This document shows, piece after piece, positions 34,402-42,596 of a stretch of DNA of 64,000 nucleotides. Position 1 is the first letter of the stretch, and every line of letters starts with the position of its first letter. Both the position numbers and the translations under genes were made by a program. The notes beneath the pieces were generated by a model that had not been told where the DNA came from, did not search any database, and worked only from the letters and a program-made list of their open reading frames with translations. Source of the stretch: a bacterium (GTDB taxonomy: Bacteria; Krumholzibacteriota; Krumholzibacteriia; JACNKJ01); NCBI GenBank assembly GCA_024231955.1, contig JAAEPZ010000253.1:372001-436000 (forward strand), read 5' to 3'.

Positions 34402-35384
34402 TCGCCCCCCAGCGCGAGCCCGAGCAGAACCACTGGAATGAGGTCGCGGGTGATCTGCAGGACCTTGAAGAACATGTGGCGCTCCCGCACCGGCACGAGG
34501 ATCGTGTCCCCGGCAGCGATCTCGGGCAGCGATCCGCCGGAACCGGCGGCGAAGCCCTTTACGTCCGCAAGGTAGGGATCCCCCGCGGCCGGGACGATCT
34601 GAACGCGCTTCAGGTCGGCCGTTTCATCGGGTCCGCCCCCCAGCGCCAGGGCCTCGAGTAGACTGACCCTGCCGTGGATCCTATGCGTGCCCGCGTTGCG
34701 CACGGCGCCGATCACGTGAATGATGTTGGGATCGTCGATGGCCAGCTCCAGCGGAGCGAGGGAGGCCTCCACGGGTGCGTTGCGATTGGAGACGGGCACA
34801 TAGATCCTGTCGCCGGTCCGCAGCGCGGGCAGGCGGGACGGGTCGCCGCTGACCCGGAATTCACGGAGGTCCAGCTCCATGAAATCACCGTCGCGGAAAA
34901 TGCGAACCCGGGTGAGCAGCCCCCCCTCCCTGATCCCCCCGGCCGCGAGGAGCGCATCCTCAACCGTGGCGAAATGGGGCAGGAAGTAGTCCCCGGATGC
35001 GTGTACACGACCCTCCACGCGCACCGCCAGGCGGCGGCGGAGAACCCGGATAGACAGTCCGGACGATTCGCGATAGTAATCGGCGAGGACGCCGGCCAGG
35101 GTATCGGCCGCTGAGTCCGTGGCGAGGTTGGTCACGCGACAGGGGTCGGCGGGTTCCACGATCAGGAATCCACGCACATCGACTCCGTAGACACCGCTCA
35201 GTTCGGGTTGTCCGGGGAAGTCGATCAGCAGTTCGTCACCGGGACGGATAACCTCGGCGGCGTTGGCCGAGAGGGTAATGCCGAGCAGGAAGATGCCGAG
35301 CAGGATCAGAAGCGAGACCGGGAGCGGTGCCGGATGCAGGGGATGTCGTGTCAAGGTGCCGTCTCTTTCCGCGAGGGAGTTCAT
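34398..35384 (-). CDS. Polysaccharide export protein (Wza-like, SLBB domains)
   Basis: A hydrophobic signal (VSLLILLGIFLLGITLSANA) of this 328-residue protein is followed by the Poly_export domain: IRPGDELLIDFPGQPELSGVYGVDVRGFLIV. Two SLBB-type segments follow (RVEGRVHASGDYFLPHFATVEDALLAAGG; VIGAVRNAGTHRIHGRVSLLEALALGG). A final hydrophobic helix ends the protein, as in outer-membrane Wza channels. There is no lipobox Cys after the signal. It is the first gene of the operon, and its stop overlaps the next gene by four bases. Confidence 0.9.
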   Translation of the reverse strand: MNSLAERDGTLTRHPLHPAPLPVSLLILLGIFLLGITLSANAAEVIRPGDELLIDFPGQPELSGVYGVDVRGFLIVEPADPCRVTNLATDSAADTLAGVLADYYRESSGLSIRVLRRRLAVRVEGRVHASGDYFLPHFATVEDALLAAGGIREGGLLTRVRIFRDGDFMELDLREFRVSGDPSRLPALRTGDRIYVPVSNRNAPVEASLAPLELAIDDPNIIHVIGAVRNAGTHRIHGRVSLLEALALGGGPDETADLKRVQIVPAAGDPYLADVKGFAAGSGGSLPEIAAGDTILVPVRERHMFFKVLQITRDLIPVVLLGLALGGE

Positions 35385-35403
35385 CCTCGTCGAGACGGTC
35401 TAA

Positions 35404-35419
35404 ATCAAGAAAGGTGCCA
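35404..35419 (-). promoter_or_regulatory. Sigma-54-type -24/-12 element before the exopolysaccharide operon
   Basis: Read on the minus strand the sequence is TGGCACCTTTCTTGAT, which matches the sigma-54 consensus TGGCAC-N5-TTGC(A/T) except for A in place of C in the -12 box. The predicted transcription start falls only about 10 bases before the annotated ATG of the exporter gene, a very short leader. A sigma-54 activator is encoded immediately upstream. Confidence 0.5.
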
Positions 35420-35453
35420 CGATTATCGTGCTGATAATACAGCAGTTACAGCT

Positions 35454-35519
35454 TCAACCTGAAACGGGACCGTCTCACACGGAGATGTGGAGCCGGTGCC
35501 ATCTCAGGCTGAAACAGGG
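35454..35519. repeat. Two similar 16-base sites, candidate activator-binding sites
   Basis: TCAACCTGAAACGGGA (35454-35469) and TCAGGCTGAAACAGGG (35504-35519) agree at 12 of 16 positions and lie in the same orientation 50 bases apart. They stand 35-115 bases upstream of the -24/-12-like element, the right distance for upstream activating sequences of an NtrC-type activator. Confidence 0.35.
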
Positions 35520-35525
35520 GAAAGA

Positions 35526-36920
35526 TCAATCGTCCGCGTAAACGCTCTGAACGGTCTGCATCCGGCGATAGAGAGTCGCGCGCCCCACGCCGAGCATCTC
35601 GGCGGCGCGGGTCATGTTGCCGTTCGCCAGTTCACGAGCACGGAGGAAGACCTCCATCTCGATCCGGTCGAAAGACTTCATGAGACCCGTCAGGGGATCG
35701 ATGAGGTTGAGCATCTCTCCGTCCTCCGACACCGAATCGGAAATCGCCCCCTGCGGGATGGTCGGAGGCATGTGGATGGTTTCGATCGGCTCACCTTGGC
35801 TCGCCAGCAGGGCGAACTGGACCACATTCTGTATCTCGCGGACGTTGCCGGGCCACTCGTACGCGACGAGGCGGCGGAGAACGTCATCGGTTATCTCGGG
35901 CAACGGTATGCCGATCTCCTCGCTGTACCTGCGGAGATAATGTCCGAGCAGCAGGGGGATATCGCTCTTCCGTTCGCGGAGCGGCGGGATCTCCAGGGGA
36001 TAAACCACGAGGCGATAGAAGAGATCCTCCCGGAAGGTCCCCTCCTTGACCATACCGTTCAGGTCCCGGTTGGTGGCGGAGATCACACGGAGATCCACGT
36101 CGACCTCCTCCTCGCCCCCCACCCGACGCACCCGGTGCTCCTGCAGGACCCGCAGGAGCTTGACCTGTGAATCCAAACTCAGTTCGCCGACCTCGTCGAG
36201 AAAAATGGTGCCGCCCCGCGCGGATTCGAAGAACCCGAGATGACGCTTGGCCGCGCCCGTAAAGGCTCCCCGCTCATGACCGAAGAACTGGCTCTCCTGG
36301 AGTTCGGAGGGGATGGCGCCGCAATTCACCGGCACGAAGGGCCCCGTGTTTCTGCGGGAGTTGTCGTGGATGGTTCTTGCGAGGAGTTCCTTGCCGGTGC
36401 CCGTTTCACCCGAGATGAAGATCGGCACGTCGTTTTCCAGCAGCAACCCTACCTGACTCAGTACGCGGTTGATCGCCGTCGACTGGCCGACGATTTCGTG
36501 CAGACGCCGCTCCGAGGTCATCTGCTGGCGCAGGGAGCGCACCTCCAGAACCAGTTCGAACTGCTGCACCGCCAGACGGATCACGTTCTCGAACTCATCC
36601 TGATCGATCGGCTTCACCAGGTAATCGCGCGCGCCGAGCTTCATGGCCTCGACACCCGCTTTGGCGTCGTCGTCACCGGTGATCACCATCACCGGCACCT
36701 GGGGACGACGCTTGCGGATCTTCGCCAGCGCCTCTCCGCCCGACATACCGGGCAGGCCCAGATCCAGGCAGATCGCGGCCGGTTCGAACGATTCCAACGC
36801 CGCCAGGGCCGGTTCGGCCTGGTTGAATACACGCACGGAGTAGTCGCTCCTGGCGAGCCAGTACTCGTACAGTTCGCAGGTGTTCTTGTCGTCCTCGATA
36901 ATGAATATCGTTCTCTTCAT
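35526..36920 (-). CDS. Sigma-54-dependent NtrC-family response regulator
   Basis: This 464-residue protein has a receiver domain with phospho-acceptor Asp in AICLDLGLPGMSGG (residue 53), then an AAA+ domain with Walker A GETGTGKE, the sigma-54 contact loop GAFTGA, Walker B GGTIFLDEVGEL, and an Arg-finger region. A Fis-type HTH at the end reads NMTRAAEMLGVGRATLYRRM. It should activate sigma-54 promoters when phosphorylated. The ATG at 36920 is preferred to an upstream TTG at 36929. It lies head-to-tail before the exopolysaccharide operon and resembles the PrsR-type regulators of such loci. A cognate kinase is not adjacent; the kinase at 16961-19066 is a candidate. Confidence 0.92.
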   Translation of the reverse strand: MKRTIFIIEDDKNTCELYEYWLARSDYSVRVFNQAEPALAALESFEPAAICLDLGLPGMSGGEALAKIRKRRPQVPVMVITGDDDAKAGVEAMKLGARDYLVKPIDQDEFENVIRLAVQQFELVLEVRSLRQQMTSERRLHEIVGQSTAINRVLSQVGLLLENDVPIFISGETGTGKELLARTIHDNSRRNTGPFVPVNCGAIPSELQESQFFGHERGAFTGAAKRHLGFFESARGGTIFLDEVGELSLDSQVKLLRVLQEHRVRRVGGEEEVDVDLRVISATNRDLNGMVKEGTFREDLFYRLVVYPLEIPPLRERKSDIPLLLGHYLRRYSEEIGIPLPEITDDVLRRLVAYEWPGNVREIQNVVQFALLASQGEPIETIHMPPTIPQGAISDSVSEDGEMLNLIDPLTGLMKSFDRIEMEVFLRARELANGNMTRAAEMLGVGRATLYRRMQTVQSVYADD

Positions 36921-37067
36921 CGTGATCAACTCCGACGTTCCGCTGATTGTGAAACAGTTGCCCTCAAGTGATCGGCTGCCATGGCCATCTCCTTGACCAA
37001 TACGTTGCCTCCCTGCGATACGCCGAATCCCCTTTACAGGCTCTGAACTCTCTGTAACTTTCCCCGC

Positions 37068-38243
37068 ATGCGAAATCCTGAAGAACCTGACCGGCTACAC
37101 TCCATTGCGGCCAATCCCCGGCGCGTGGCGATCGCCCACGCCGAGACGGATCACTTCTACGGCAGTGAGCGGGTGATGCTGGATGCCCTGTCGGCCCTGC
37201 GCGGGGCAGGCCATGAAGTCCGGGTCTACCTGCCGGGACCCGGTCCCTTTCTGGAGCGGGTTCGAGGGACCGGTGTCGAACCGGTCATCCTTCCGTTCAG
37301 GCTCGGTCGACTGCGGCGTCCGAACCGCACCTGGCTGGCGCCGGTGCGGGCCTTCGCCCGATTGCGACGCGACAGGATAGAGCTGCTGCATTGCACCAGC
37401 CTCTCCCCCCTCGCGCCGTTCCTACCCGCGGCGCGCCTGCTCGGCATTCCCATCGTCGCCCAGGCCCAGACTCCCTACGATCGGCAAACTCTCCGCCGCA
37501 GTTTTTGTCGAGCGGCGGATCTGCTGCTGCCGGTGAGCGAGGCCTGCGCCCGCCCCCTGCGCGAGCTCATAGGCAGCAATTTCAAGCGTCGCCCAAGGGT
37601 GTTGTCGCCAATTATCCACGCCCCCGATCCCGAAGCCGCGGATCGAGGTCGTGCACTGCGTGAGAGATGGGGTTTCGCCCCCGATCAGGTGGTCATAGGA
37701 TACCTCGGACAGTTGATTCCACGCAAGGGTGTGGACCTGCTGCTCAGGGCGCTGTCGCTTCTGTCGACGGACGGACGGGCGTTGAAGGTGATCGTGTCCG
37801 GTGGTGATCCCGCATCCGGCGAGCCCACTCGCGCTGCCCTGGAGGATCTGGCCGCCGAACTTGGTCTCGCCGACTCTCTGCGATTCACCGGCGTCGTGGA
37901 TGATCCTGCCGCATACCTGGCCGCGATGGATATCCAGGTCATGCCCTCCCGGCGGGAGGGGCTGGGGCTGGTGGCGGGTGAAGGGATGCTGGCCGGTTGC
38001 GCGGTTATCGGTTCTGCCGTCGACGGAATTCCCGAGATCGTGATCGACGGTGTGACCGGCCTGCTCGTGCCGCCGGAGAATCCGGAAGCGTTGGCCGAAG
38101 CGATCGACCGACTCATTGCGAACCCGGATCTGCGCCGTCGGCTGGCTGCGAAGGGGGAGGAGCGGGTGCGCGATATCCACTCGCCGCTCCGTTTCGATTC
38201 GGATCTCCTCGCGGTTGTCGAGCAACTTCTCGCCTCCCGCTGA
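37068..38243 (+). CDS. GT4-family glycosyltransferase
   Basis: 391 residues, divergent from the regulator gene. The N-terminal domain includes IAHAETDHFYGSERVMLDALSALRGAGHEV; the C-terminal domain shows IGYLGQLIPRKGVDLLLRAL, LRFTGVVDDPAAYLAAMDIQVMPSRREGLGLVAGEGMLAGCAVIG and a final PPENPEALAEAIDRL. It probably adds a sugar to the same exopolysaccharide but is transcribed separately. No clear Shine-Dalgarno precedes the ATG. Confidence 0.87.
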   Translation: MRNPEEPDRLHSIAANPRRVAIAHAETDHFYGSERVMLDALSALRGAGHEVRVYLPGPGPFLERVRGTGVEPVILPFRLGRLRRPNRTWLAPVRAFARLRRDRIELLHCTSLSPLAPFLPAARLLGIPIVAQAQTPYDRQTLRRSFCRAADLLLPVSEACARPLRELIGSNFKRRPRVLSPIIHAPDPEAADRGRALRERWGFAPDQVVIGYLGQLIPRKGVDLLLRALSLLSTDGRALKVIVSGGDPASGEPTRAALEDLAAELGLADSLRFTGVVDDPAAYLAAMDIQVMPSRREGLGLVAGEGMLAGCAVIGSAVDGIPEIVIDGVTGLLVPPENPEALAEAIDRLIANPDLRRRLAAKGEERVRDIHSPLRFDSDLLAVVEQLLASR

Positions 38244-38283
38244 CGGATGCGAGATCGGGCGGAGCGCGCCCGCGTCTCGACGA

Positions 38284-39888
38284 CTAGTCATTCCAGATGT
38301 AATCCCAGTCAAGATCGGCCTCGAACCAGTTCGGATTTGTCTCTCCGCCCGATGTGACCCATTCGGCGAAACGGGTATACCCCCAGCTGATCTGATCCCG
38401 CTCGTGGGGGTGATTCCATCCCGAAGGGAGGATCATCGCCCAGGGGAAGCCCGAGGTGTCCCGGTAATAGGCGCCGGACCCGACGTCACTGGTGTCGTCG
38501 CCGCTGCCGAAGTAACCGTCAATGGCGCTGGGCGAGGGTTCGCGGTCCACCAGATGGATCTCATGTCCCCGGCTGCCGGTGCGATGAAGGAAGGGATTGA
38601 AGGGCGGACTGCCCAGGTCTCCCCGCGCGACCACCGTTGCGAAGATCACACGGATCTCGATCACCGACGCCGAGACGGTCCCCTCTCCGGCCACGGTATT
38701 GGCGAAGCCGCTGTCGCCGGTTCCGGGGAGTTCGTCATGGGCATCGGCGAAGATGCGCAGAACCGCGGTGTCTCCCGTTCCGCTCTCCAGGCAGCCTGTC
38801 ACGTCGACCGCGACATTGTCCCGCCAGAGCTGCACGGATTCGATCGCCAGTTCCGGAACGGGCAGTTGCACCGCCAGTCCGTTGTGGTAGGACGCACCGC
38901 GGGCCAGGGGCTCGAAGATGCCGCTGAACTCCTTGATGTCGCCGGCGGCGTCCAGGATCTCACGGAAGCGGTAGCGGACGACGAGGTCGTTGAAATCGTA
39001 ATCGCCCTTGCGCGGCCACTGATCCTCGAACGCGAGGACTTCGTAGCCGGATACGCTGGGCGTGAACTGGACCGTGGCGCGCTCGGAATCGTCGGGATAA
39101 GCGTCTGCGTGGTCGGCGACGCCGTCGCCATCGCTGTCGGATTCACCCGGCAGGTCCACGATCTCGGTCAGGTCCACGACGTCGGGCGGATTGGTGTGCA
39201 CCAGGAAAACGGCATCGTTGAAATCCTGGTCGCACCAGGCCTCGGTGCGGAGGACATCCTCGAAACTCAGAACGAGATGTTCATCCCCCTCCTGCCAGAG
39301 CAGCACCATGTGCGGCTTCAGGTCCGCGTCGGTCTCCGCGTTCAGCCCGCTGATGGAATAGTGCGACCAGCCATGCTCGTTCACGCCGGTGCCGTTCCAC
39401 GCATTGGCCCGCAACCAGAAACCGATGCTCGTACCCGTCGCATGGGTCCCGAGGTAGATGGTGTCGCCGCTCTCAAGCCCGCCGCCCGAGCCCTGGTAGG
39501 AGGCGTTGGGGAATAGAATCTCGTGGGTGATCTCCGCTGTAGAGGCCGGCGGAGCGGCCGCGTCGTAAAAGAAGCAGCCGAGCGTGTTGCGGAACCCCGC
39601 CCCCTCGTGGAGGAAGGTCACCCAGATCTCGGCCTCGGCGGTCAATGTGACGCGGGAACGCTCATCGGACGCTATGTAATCGGGGTGAGACTCCCGGATA
39701 TCCTGGTATTCCGGAATTGCCAGGTTGATGGCCTGAACCATGTCCCCCGTCACCGTATAGTCATCCGCAAGATTGTCGGGTACCCCCTGGGCGTCCCAGC
39801 CTGTGACGATGGCCGCGGCCGCCGGAAGGCTGGCGCCGAAAATGAACAGGCTGATGATAACGGTTGAGATGATGTTGAGATGTCGCAT
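38284..39888 (-). CDS. Secreted LruC / DUF4114-domain protein
   Basis: This 534-residue protein has an N-terminal signal peptide (TVIISLFIFGASLPAAAA). A DUF4114-like part contains LVLSFEDVLRTEAWCDQDFNDAVFLV, a linker contains DSDGDGVADHADAYPDD (thrombospondin type 3-like calcium-binding repeat), and a LruC domain follows with FEDQWPRKGDYDFNDLVV and the C-terminal GSRGHEIHLVDREPS and FPWAMILPSGWNHPHER. LruC proteins are surface or periplasmic proteins of unknown biochemical role in Leptospira and in FCB-type bacteria. The downstream end faces the glycosyltransferase at 37068 tail to tail. A lipoprotein gene lies just upstream on the same strand. Confidence 0.82.
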   Translation of the reverse strand: MRHLNIISTVIISLFIFGASLPAAAAIVTGWDAQGVPDNLADDYTVTGDMVQAINLAIPEYQDIRESHPDYIASDERSRVTLTAEAEIWVTFLHEGAGFRNTLGCFFYDAAAPPASTAEITHEILFPNASYQGSGGGLESGDTIYLGTHATGTSIGFWLRANAWNGTGVNEHGWSHYSISGLNAETDADLKPHMVLLWQEGDEHLVLSFEDVLRTEAWCDQDFNDAVFLVHTNPPDVVDLTEIVDLPGESDSDGDGVADHADAYPDDSERATVQFTPSVSGYEVLAFEDQWPRKGDYDFNDLVVRYRFREILDAAGDIKEFSGIFEPLARGASYHNGLAVQLPVPELAIESVQLWRDNVAVDVTGCLESGTGDTAVLRIFADAHDELPGTGDSGFANTVAGEGTVSASVIEIRVIFATVVARGDLGSPPFNPFLHRTGSRGHEIHLVDREPSPSAIDGYFGSGDDTSDVGSGAYYRDTSGFPWAMILPSGWNHPHERDQISWGYTRFAEWVTSGGETNPNWFEADLDWDYIWND

Positions 39889-39898
39889 CAGCCTCCTC

Positions 39899-40312
39899 CT
39901 ATTCGATCCTGAGTTCAGTGGTTTCGCCGATTAGATCGACAACGTTCTTCGACTCCACGATACCGATGGCCGGGGCTTCCACGACGACCTGATTCTGTCC
40001 CAGGGCCAGGATCAGCGTCGTGGTGAACATGCCCTCATCATCGGTGACGCCCTCTACCAGCAACTGCTCATTGGTGTCGTGGATCCGTACCGGGAGGGTG
40101 GTGTAGGGCGCGCCATCGATATCGCAGATGGCCACGGTCAACTCGTGTTCCCTTCGCACTTCGAAATGGAATCCGGCGGGAACCTGTATGTCGCTCATCT
40201 CAATCGGTGGCGAAGCACCCTCCTCCGTTTTGAGCGGTGAGCATGCGACGGGCAAAAAGATGACTGCGATCAACGGAATCTGGAACAGGGTCAGGAAACC
40301 TCTGGTCGTCAT
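39899..40312 (-). CDS. Small lipoprotein with Ig-like/carboxypeptidase-regulatory-like fold
   Basis: 137 residues from the ATG at 40312, which is preceded by GAGAGGA. A hydrophobic signal ends LPVACSP, with Cys as the likely lipid attachment site, although Pro at -3 is unusual for a lipobox. The mature part alternates strands (VAICDIDGAPYTTLPVRIHD, VTDDEGMFTTTLILALGQNQVVVE), as in small beta-sandwich domains. It lies 10 bases before the LruC gene and is probably co-transcribed with it. A longer upstream frame (to 40489) is not supported by a ribosome binding site. Confidence 0.6.
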   Translation of the reverse strand: MTTRGFLTLFQIPLIAVIFLPVACSPLKTEEGASPPIEMSDIQVPAGFHFEVRREHELTVAICDIDGAPYTTLPVRIHDTNEQLLVEGVTDDEGMFTTTLILALGQNQVVVEAPAIGIVESKNVVDLIGETTELRIE

Positions 40313-40783
40313 GATTGAGTCCTCTCTCGATCTCAGATTCAGAATGTGCTTCTCAAATGGGCGCCACCCGAGGGGTGGCGCCCGATGAAGAGACGGCTCT
40401 GATTGACGTGATGCGGACGCGGAGTCTCCGATGCGAGGGTGAAGGAGATCACGAGCCCTTACCGCCCTATAGCCAGAAACGAACCACATCCCGGTTATTC
40501 ACGTTAGTGCCGATACGACAGGGAGTTCGGTGGTTATAAGTGAAGTCACGCGCAGATGATCACCATCCCGACTTGAGACGTCGTGCAAAGGTCGTCCCGC
40601 TTTGAGATGGTGATCACCGTCCCGCCGGCCACGCTCCGGGATTCCGATTCGTCTCACATGCCGTCAGGGGCTACCGTAACAGGCCGTGATCCGACTGAAT
40701 AAAAGGATGAGGGTTCGGAGACATTGCCGAAAACCCACTCCGGCAGCAAACTGTCGGAGCGGGCTGGATAGGGTTTCGGATAG
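40313..40783. other. 470-base intergenic region with hairpin and repeated motifs
   Basis: No gene. A perfect 11-base inverted repeat GGGCGCCACCC/GGGTGGCGCCC (40359-40383, 3-base loop) lies just upstream of the lipoprotein gene, without a T tract. Further on, TGATCACCATCCCG near 40556 recurs as TGATCACCGTCCCG near 40609, with the core GATCACCATC also present in inverted form. Promoters for the lipoprotein-LruC pair should be here. Confidence 0.5.
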
Positions 40784-42202
40784 TTATTTGATCAAGGTCA
40801 CTTTAAGCGACTCGCTCACGTTGTCCCCGGTGAATCTGACGGTGTACACGCCGGTGGAGATCTCCTCCCCGGCATCATTCAGACCATCCCAGTAGATCCG
40901 GTACCGCCCGGCCTGCATGTTGTCGTTCCTGAGCTCACGCACCATCCGCCCGGCGATATCGTAGATCCGCAGGGTGACGTCCGTGGGCTCGGTGATCTGC
41001 ATGAGCAGGGTTGTGCCCGGGTTGAACGGATTCGGCATCGCCGCCAGCAGATGCAGCTGGGTGGGCAACGGCGGATTTTCCGGCGTCGACGTCAAATCGA
41101 GATCCATTTCGGCGGCAAACGCATCGTCCGCCAGGGTGATCGCGCTGGTCGACTCATCCATGAAGCCGATGCCGGTTGCGGTCGCCTGGATGTCCTCGAA
41201 GGTGGACGCGGACACATTCAGGTCCATCTGCGTCAACACCAATCCCCACCATTCGGGATCGCCACCCAGCGGCACGTATCTCCAGACGATCATACCCGTC
41301 TGCGGCAGCCTTGTGATATCGTAGAGCTCGATGCTGGATGAGCCGACAGGTTCGCCAAACCAGCCGTAGGGTTGGAATTGCCCCGCGACATCGACAATCG
41401 TGAACGGAGAGGCGTAGCGATGTCCGAGCACGGCACCGCCCTCGCCGAGCACCACCTCCTCGAACATATCGCCGATGTCGACATTGACGGTCGCCTCATT
41501 AAGGTAGACCGATGCGGACAACTCATCCTTCTCCAGAATCAACCACCCCTCGCCGGTATGGAAGGCCAGCTGTTCGCCGGGCGCCACAGTGCCGTACGGA
41601 TTGAAGATGATTGGACCGCCCCCGATCCTCATTTTGTAGATGTTGTCCTTCGGCTTGTAGGTGCGGAAGTTGTAGTCGTAATTCCCGCTGCCCATGCTCC
41701 CCAACGGTTTCCCCTCCCCACGGGAATAGGGATCGCCATTCACCTCCACCTGAAGACGCCAACGGTTGAATTTCATGAAAGGCGCCTGCACCGAGATCAT
41801 GTAGGTGACGCCGGCGCTCACGTTCACATCGGAGAATTCAGCCGTGTACCAGCGGTCTCCGGTGTTGGACTGTGTCGTGAAAGAGGAATTGGCATATAGG
41901 TGAGTGCCGTCGGCATTCCTTATTCCCACTGTAACAGTCGTTGAGAAACCACCCGGCTTGGTGGAGATCAGCACCTTGACCTTGCATAGCTCGTAACTGG
42001 TGCGGGGCGTGAACGTCTGCGCCAATCCGCCGGCCCCGGGATCCAGGTGTGAGATCAGCAACTCTCCGTTATTCTTCTTATCATAACGCTGTTTGAGGAC
42101 TACACAGCTCCCTCGGCTGGAGGTATCTGCAAATATCTCCCCGCATGGCAGCAGCAAGATGAGCATGAGCCCCCACAGAACTGTGGAGATAGCTTTTTTC
42201 AT
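40784..42202 (-). CDS. Secreted protein with FlgD-like C-terminal sorting-type domain
   Basis: 472 residues. The signal peptide is MKKAISTVLWGLMLILLLPCGEIFA. A beta-rich middle follows; its first part (LAQTFTPRTSYELCKVKVLIS, VTVGIRNADGT, YTAEFSDVNVSAGVTYMISV) resembles a carbohydrate-binding-like sandwich. The last 90 residues are the FlgD-like/type IX-type tail: MPNPFNPGTTLLM, VTLRIYDIAGRMVREL, GRYRIYWDGLNDAGEEISTGVYTVRF. Such tails are common in secreted proteins of FCB-type lineages. The ATG at 42202 follows GGAAG; an in-frame TTG lies two codons upstream. Function is unknown. Confidence 0.75.
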   Translation of the reverse strand: MKKAISTVLWGLMLILLLPCGEIFADTSSRGSCVVLKQRYDKKNNGELLISHLDPGAGGLAQTFTPRTSYELCKVKVLISTKPGGFSTTVTVGIRNADGTHLYANSSFTTQSNTGDRWYTAEFSDVNVSAGVTYMISVQAPFMKFNRWRLQVEVNGDPYSRGEGKPLGSMGSGNYDYNFRTYKPKDNIYKMRIGGGPIIFNPYGTVAPGEQLAFHTGEGWLILEKDELSASVYLNEATVNVDIGDMFEEVVLGEGGAVLGHRYASPFTIVDVAGQFQPYGWFGEPVGSSSIELYDITRLPQTGMIVWRYVPLGGDPEWWGLVLTQMDLNVSASTFEDIQATATGIGFMDESTSAITLADDAFAAEMDLDLTSTPENPPLPTQLHLLAAMPNPFNPGTTLLMQITEPTDVTLRIYDIAGRMVRELRNDNMQAGRYRIYWDGLNDAGEEISTGVYTVRFTGDNVSESLKVTLIK

Positions 42203-42596
42203 GTGCAATATCTTCCTTTCGCTGACAGCATTGATAATATCGCCCTGAAAACCGATCCGGCAGTGGGTGCTGAAGTAAGATGGGTCGGCCCGATGGGGCG
42301 ACTTGGCATGATGGGATTCGGCCTGAAGTCGGTGCGCTGTGGATTGGATGCTAATTACGATATACCACGCTCCAATAGGCCAATATCAATATTCTGTCCC
42401 CGAACCAAACAGCCGTCAAGTCGCGGACGGACAAAAGGATTTCCCCTCACCAATCAGATGCGCCCCGCATTCAGGTGACATGCAATTGCGACCCTGCGCC
42501 CATTCCAGTACACTTGAAGACGCCCTCCGACGCCGGGCACAATGTGAGCTCAGGTAGAGAGGTCTTTCGCACCCGAACGGACCGAGAGGAGTCATC
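42203..42596. other. Divergent intergenic region, no gene
   Basis: About 390 bases between two divergent genes for secreted proteins. It is AT-richer than its surroundings and presumably carries both promoters. I see no strong inverted repeat or credible ORF in it. Confidence 0.4.

Noticed and set aside
20877..37000. An exosortase/PEP-CTERM system in the exopolysaccharide locus
   Set aside because: The fused glycosyltransferase and the PrsR-like regulator recall such loci, but no exosortase gene or PEP-CTERM protein is in the window.
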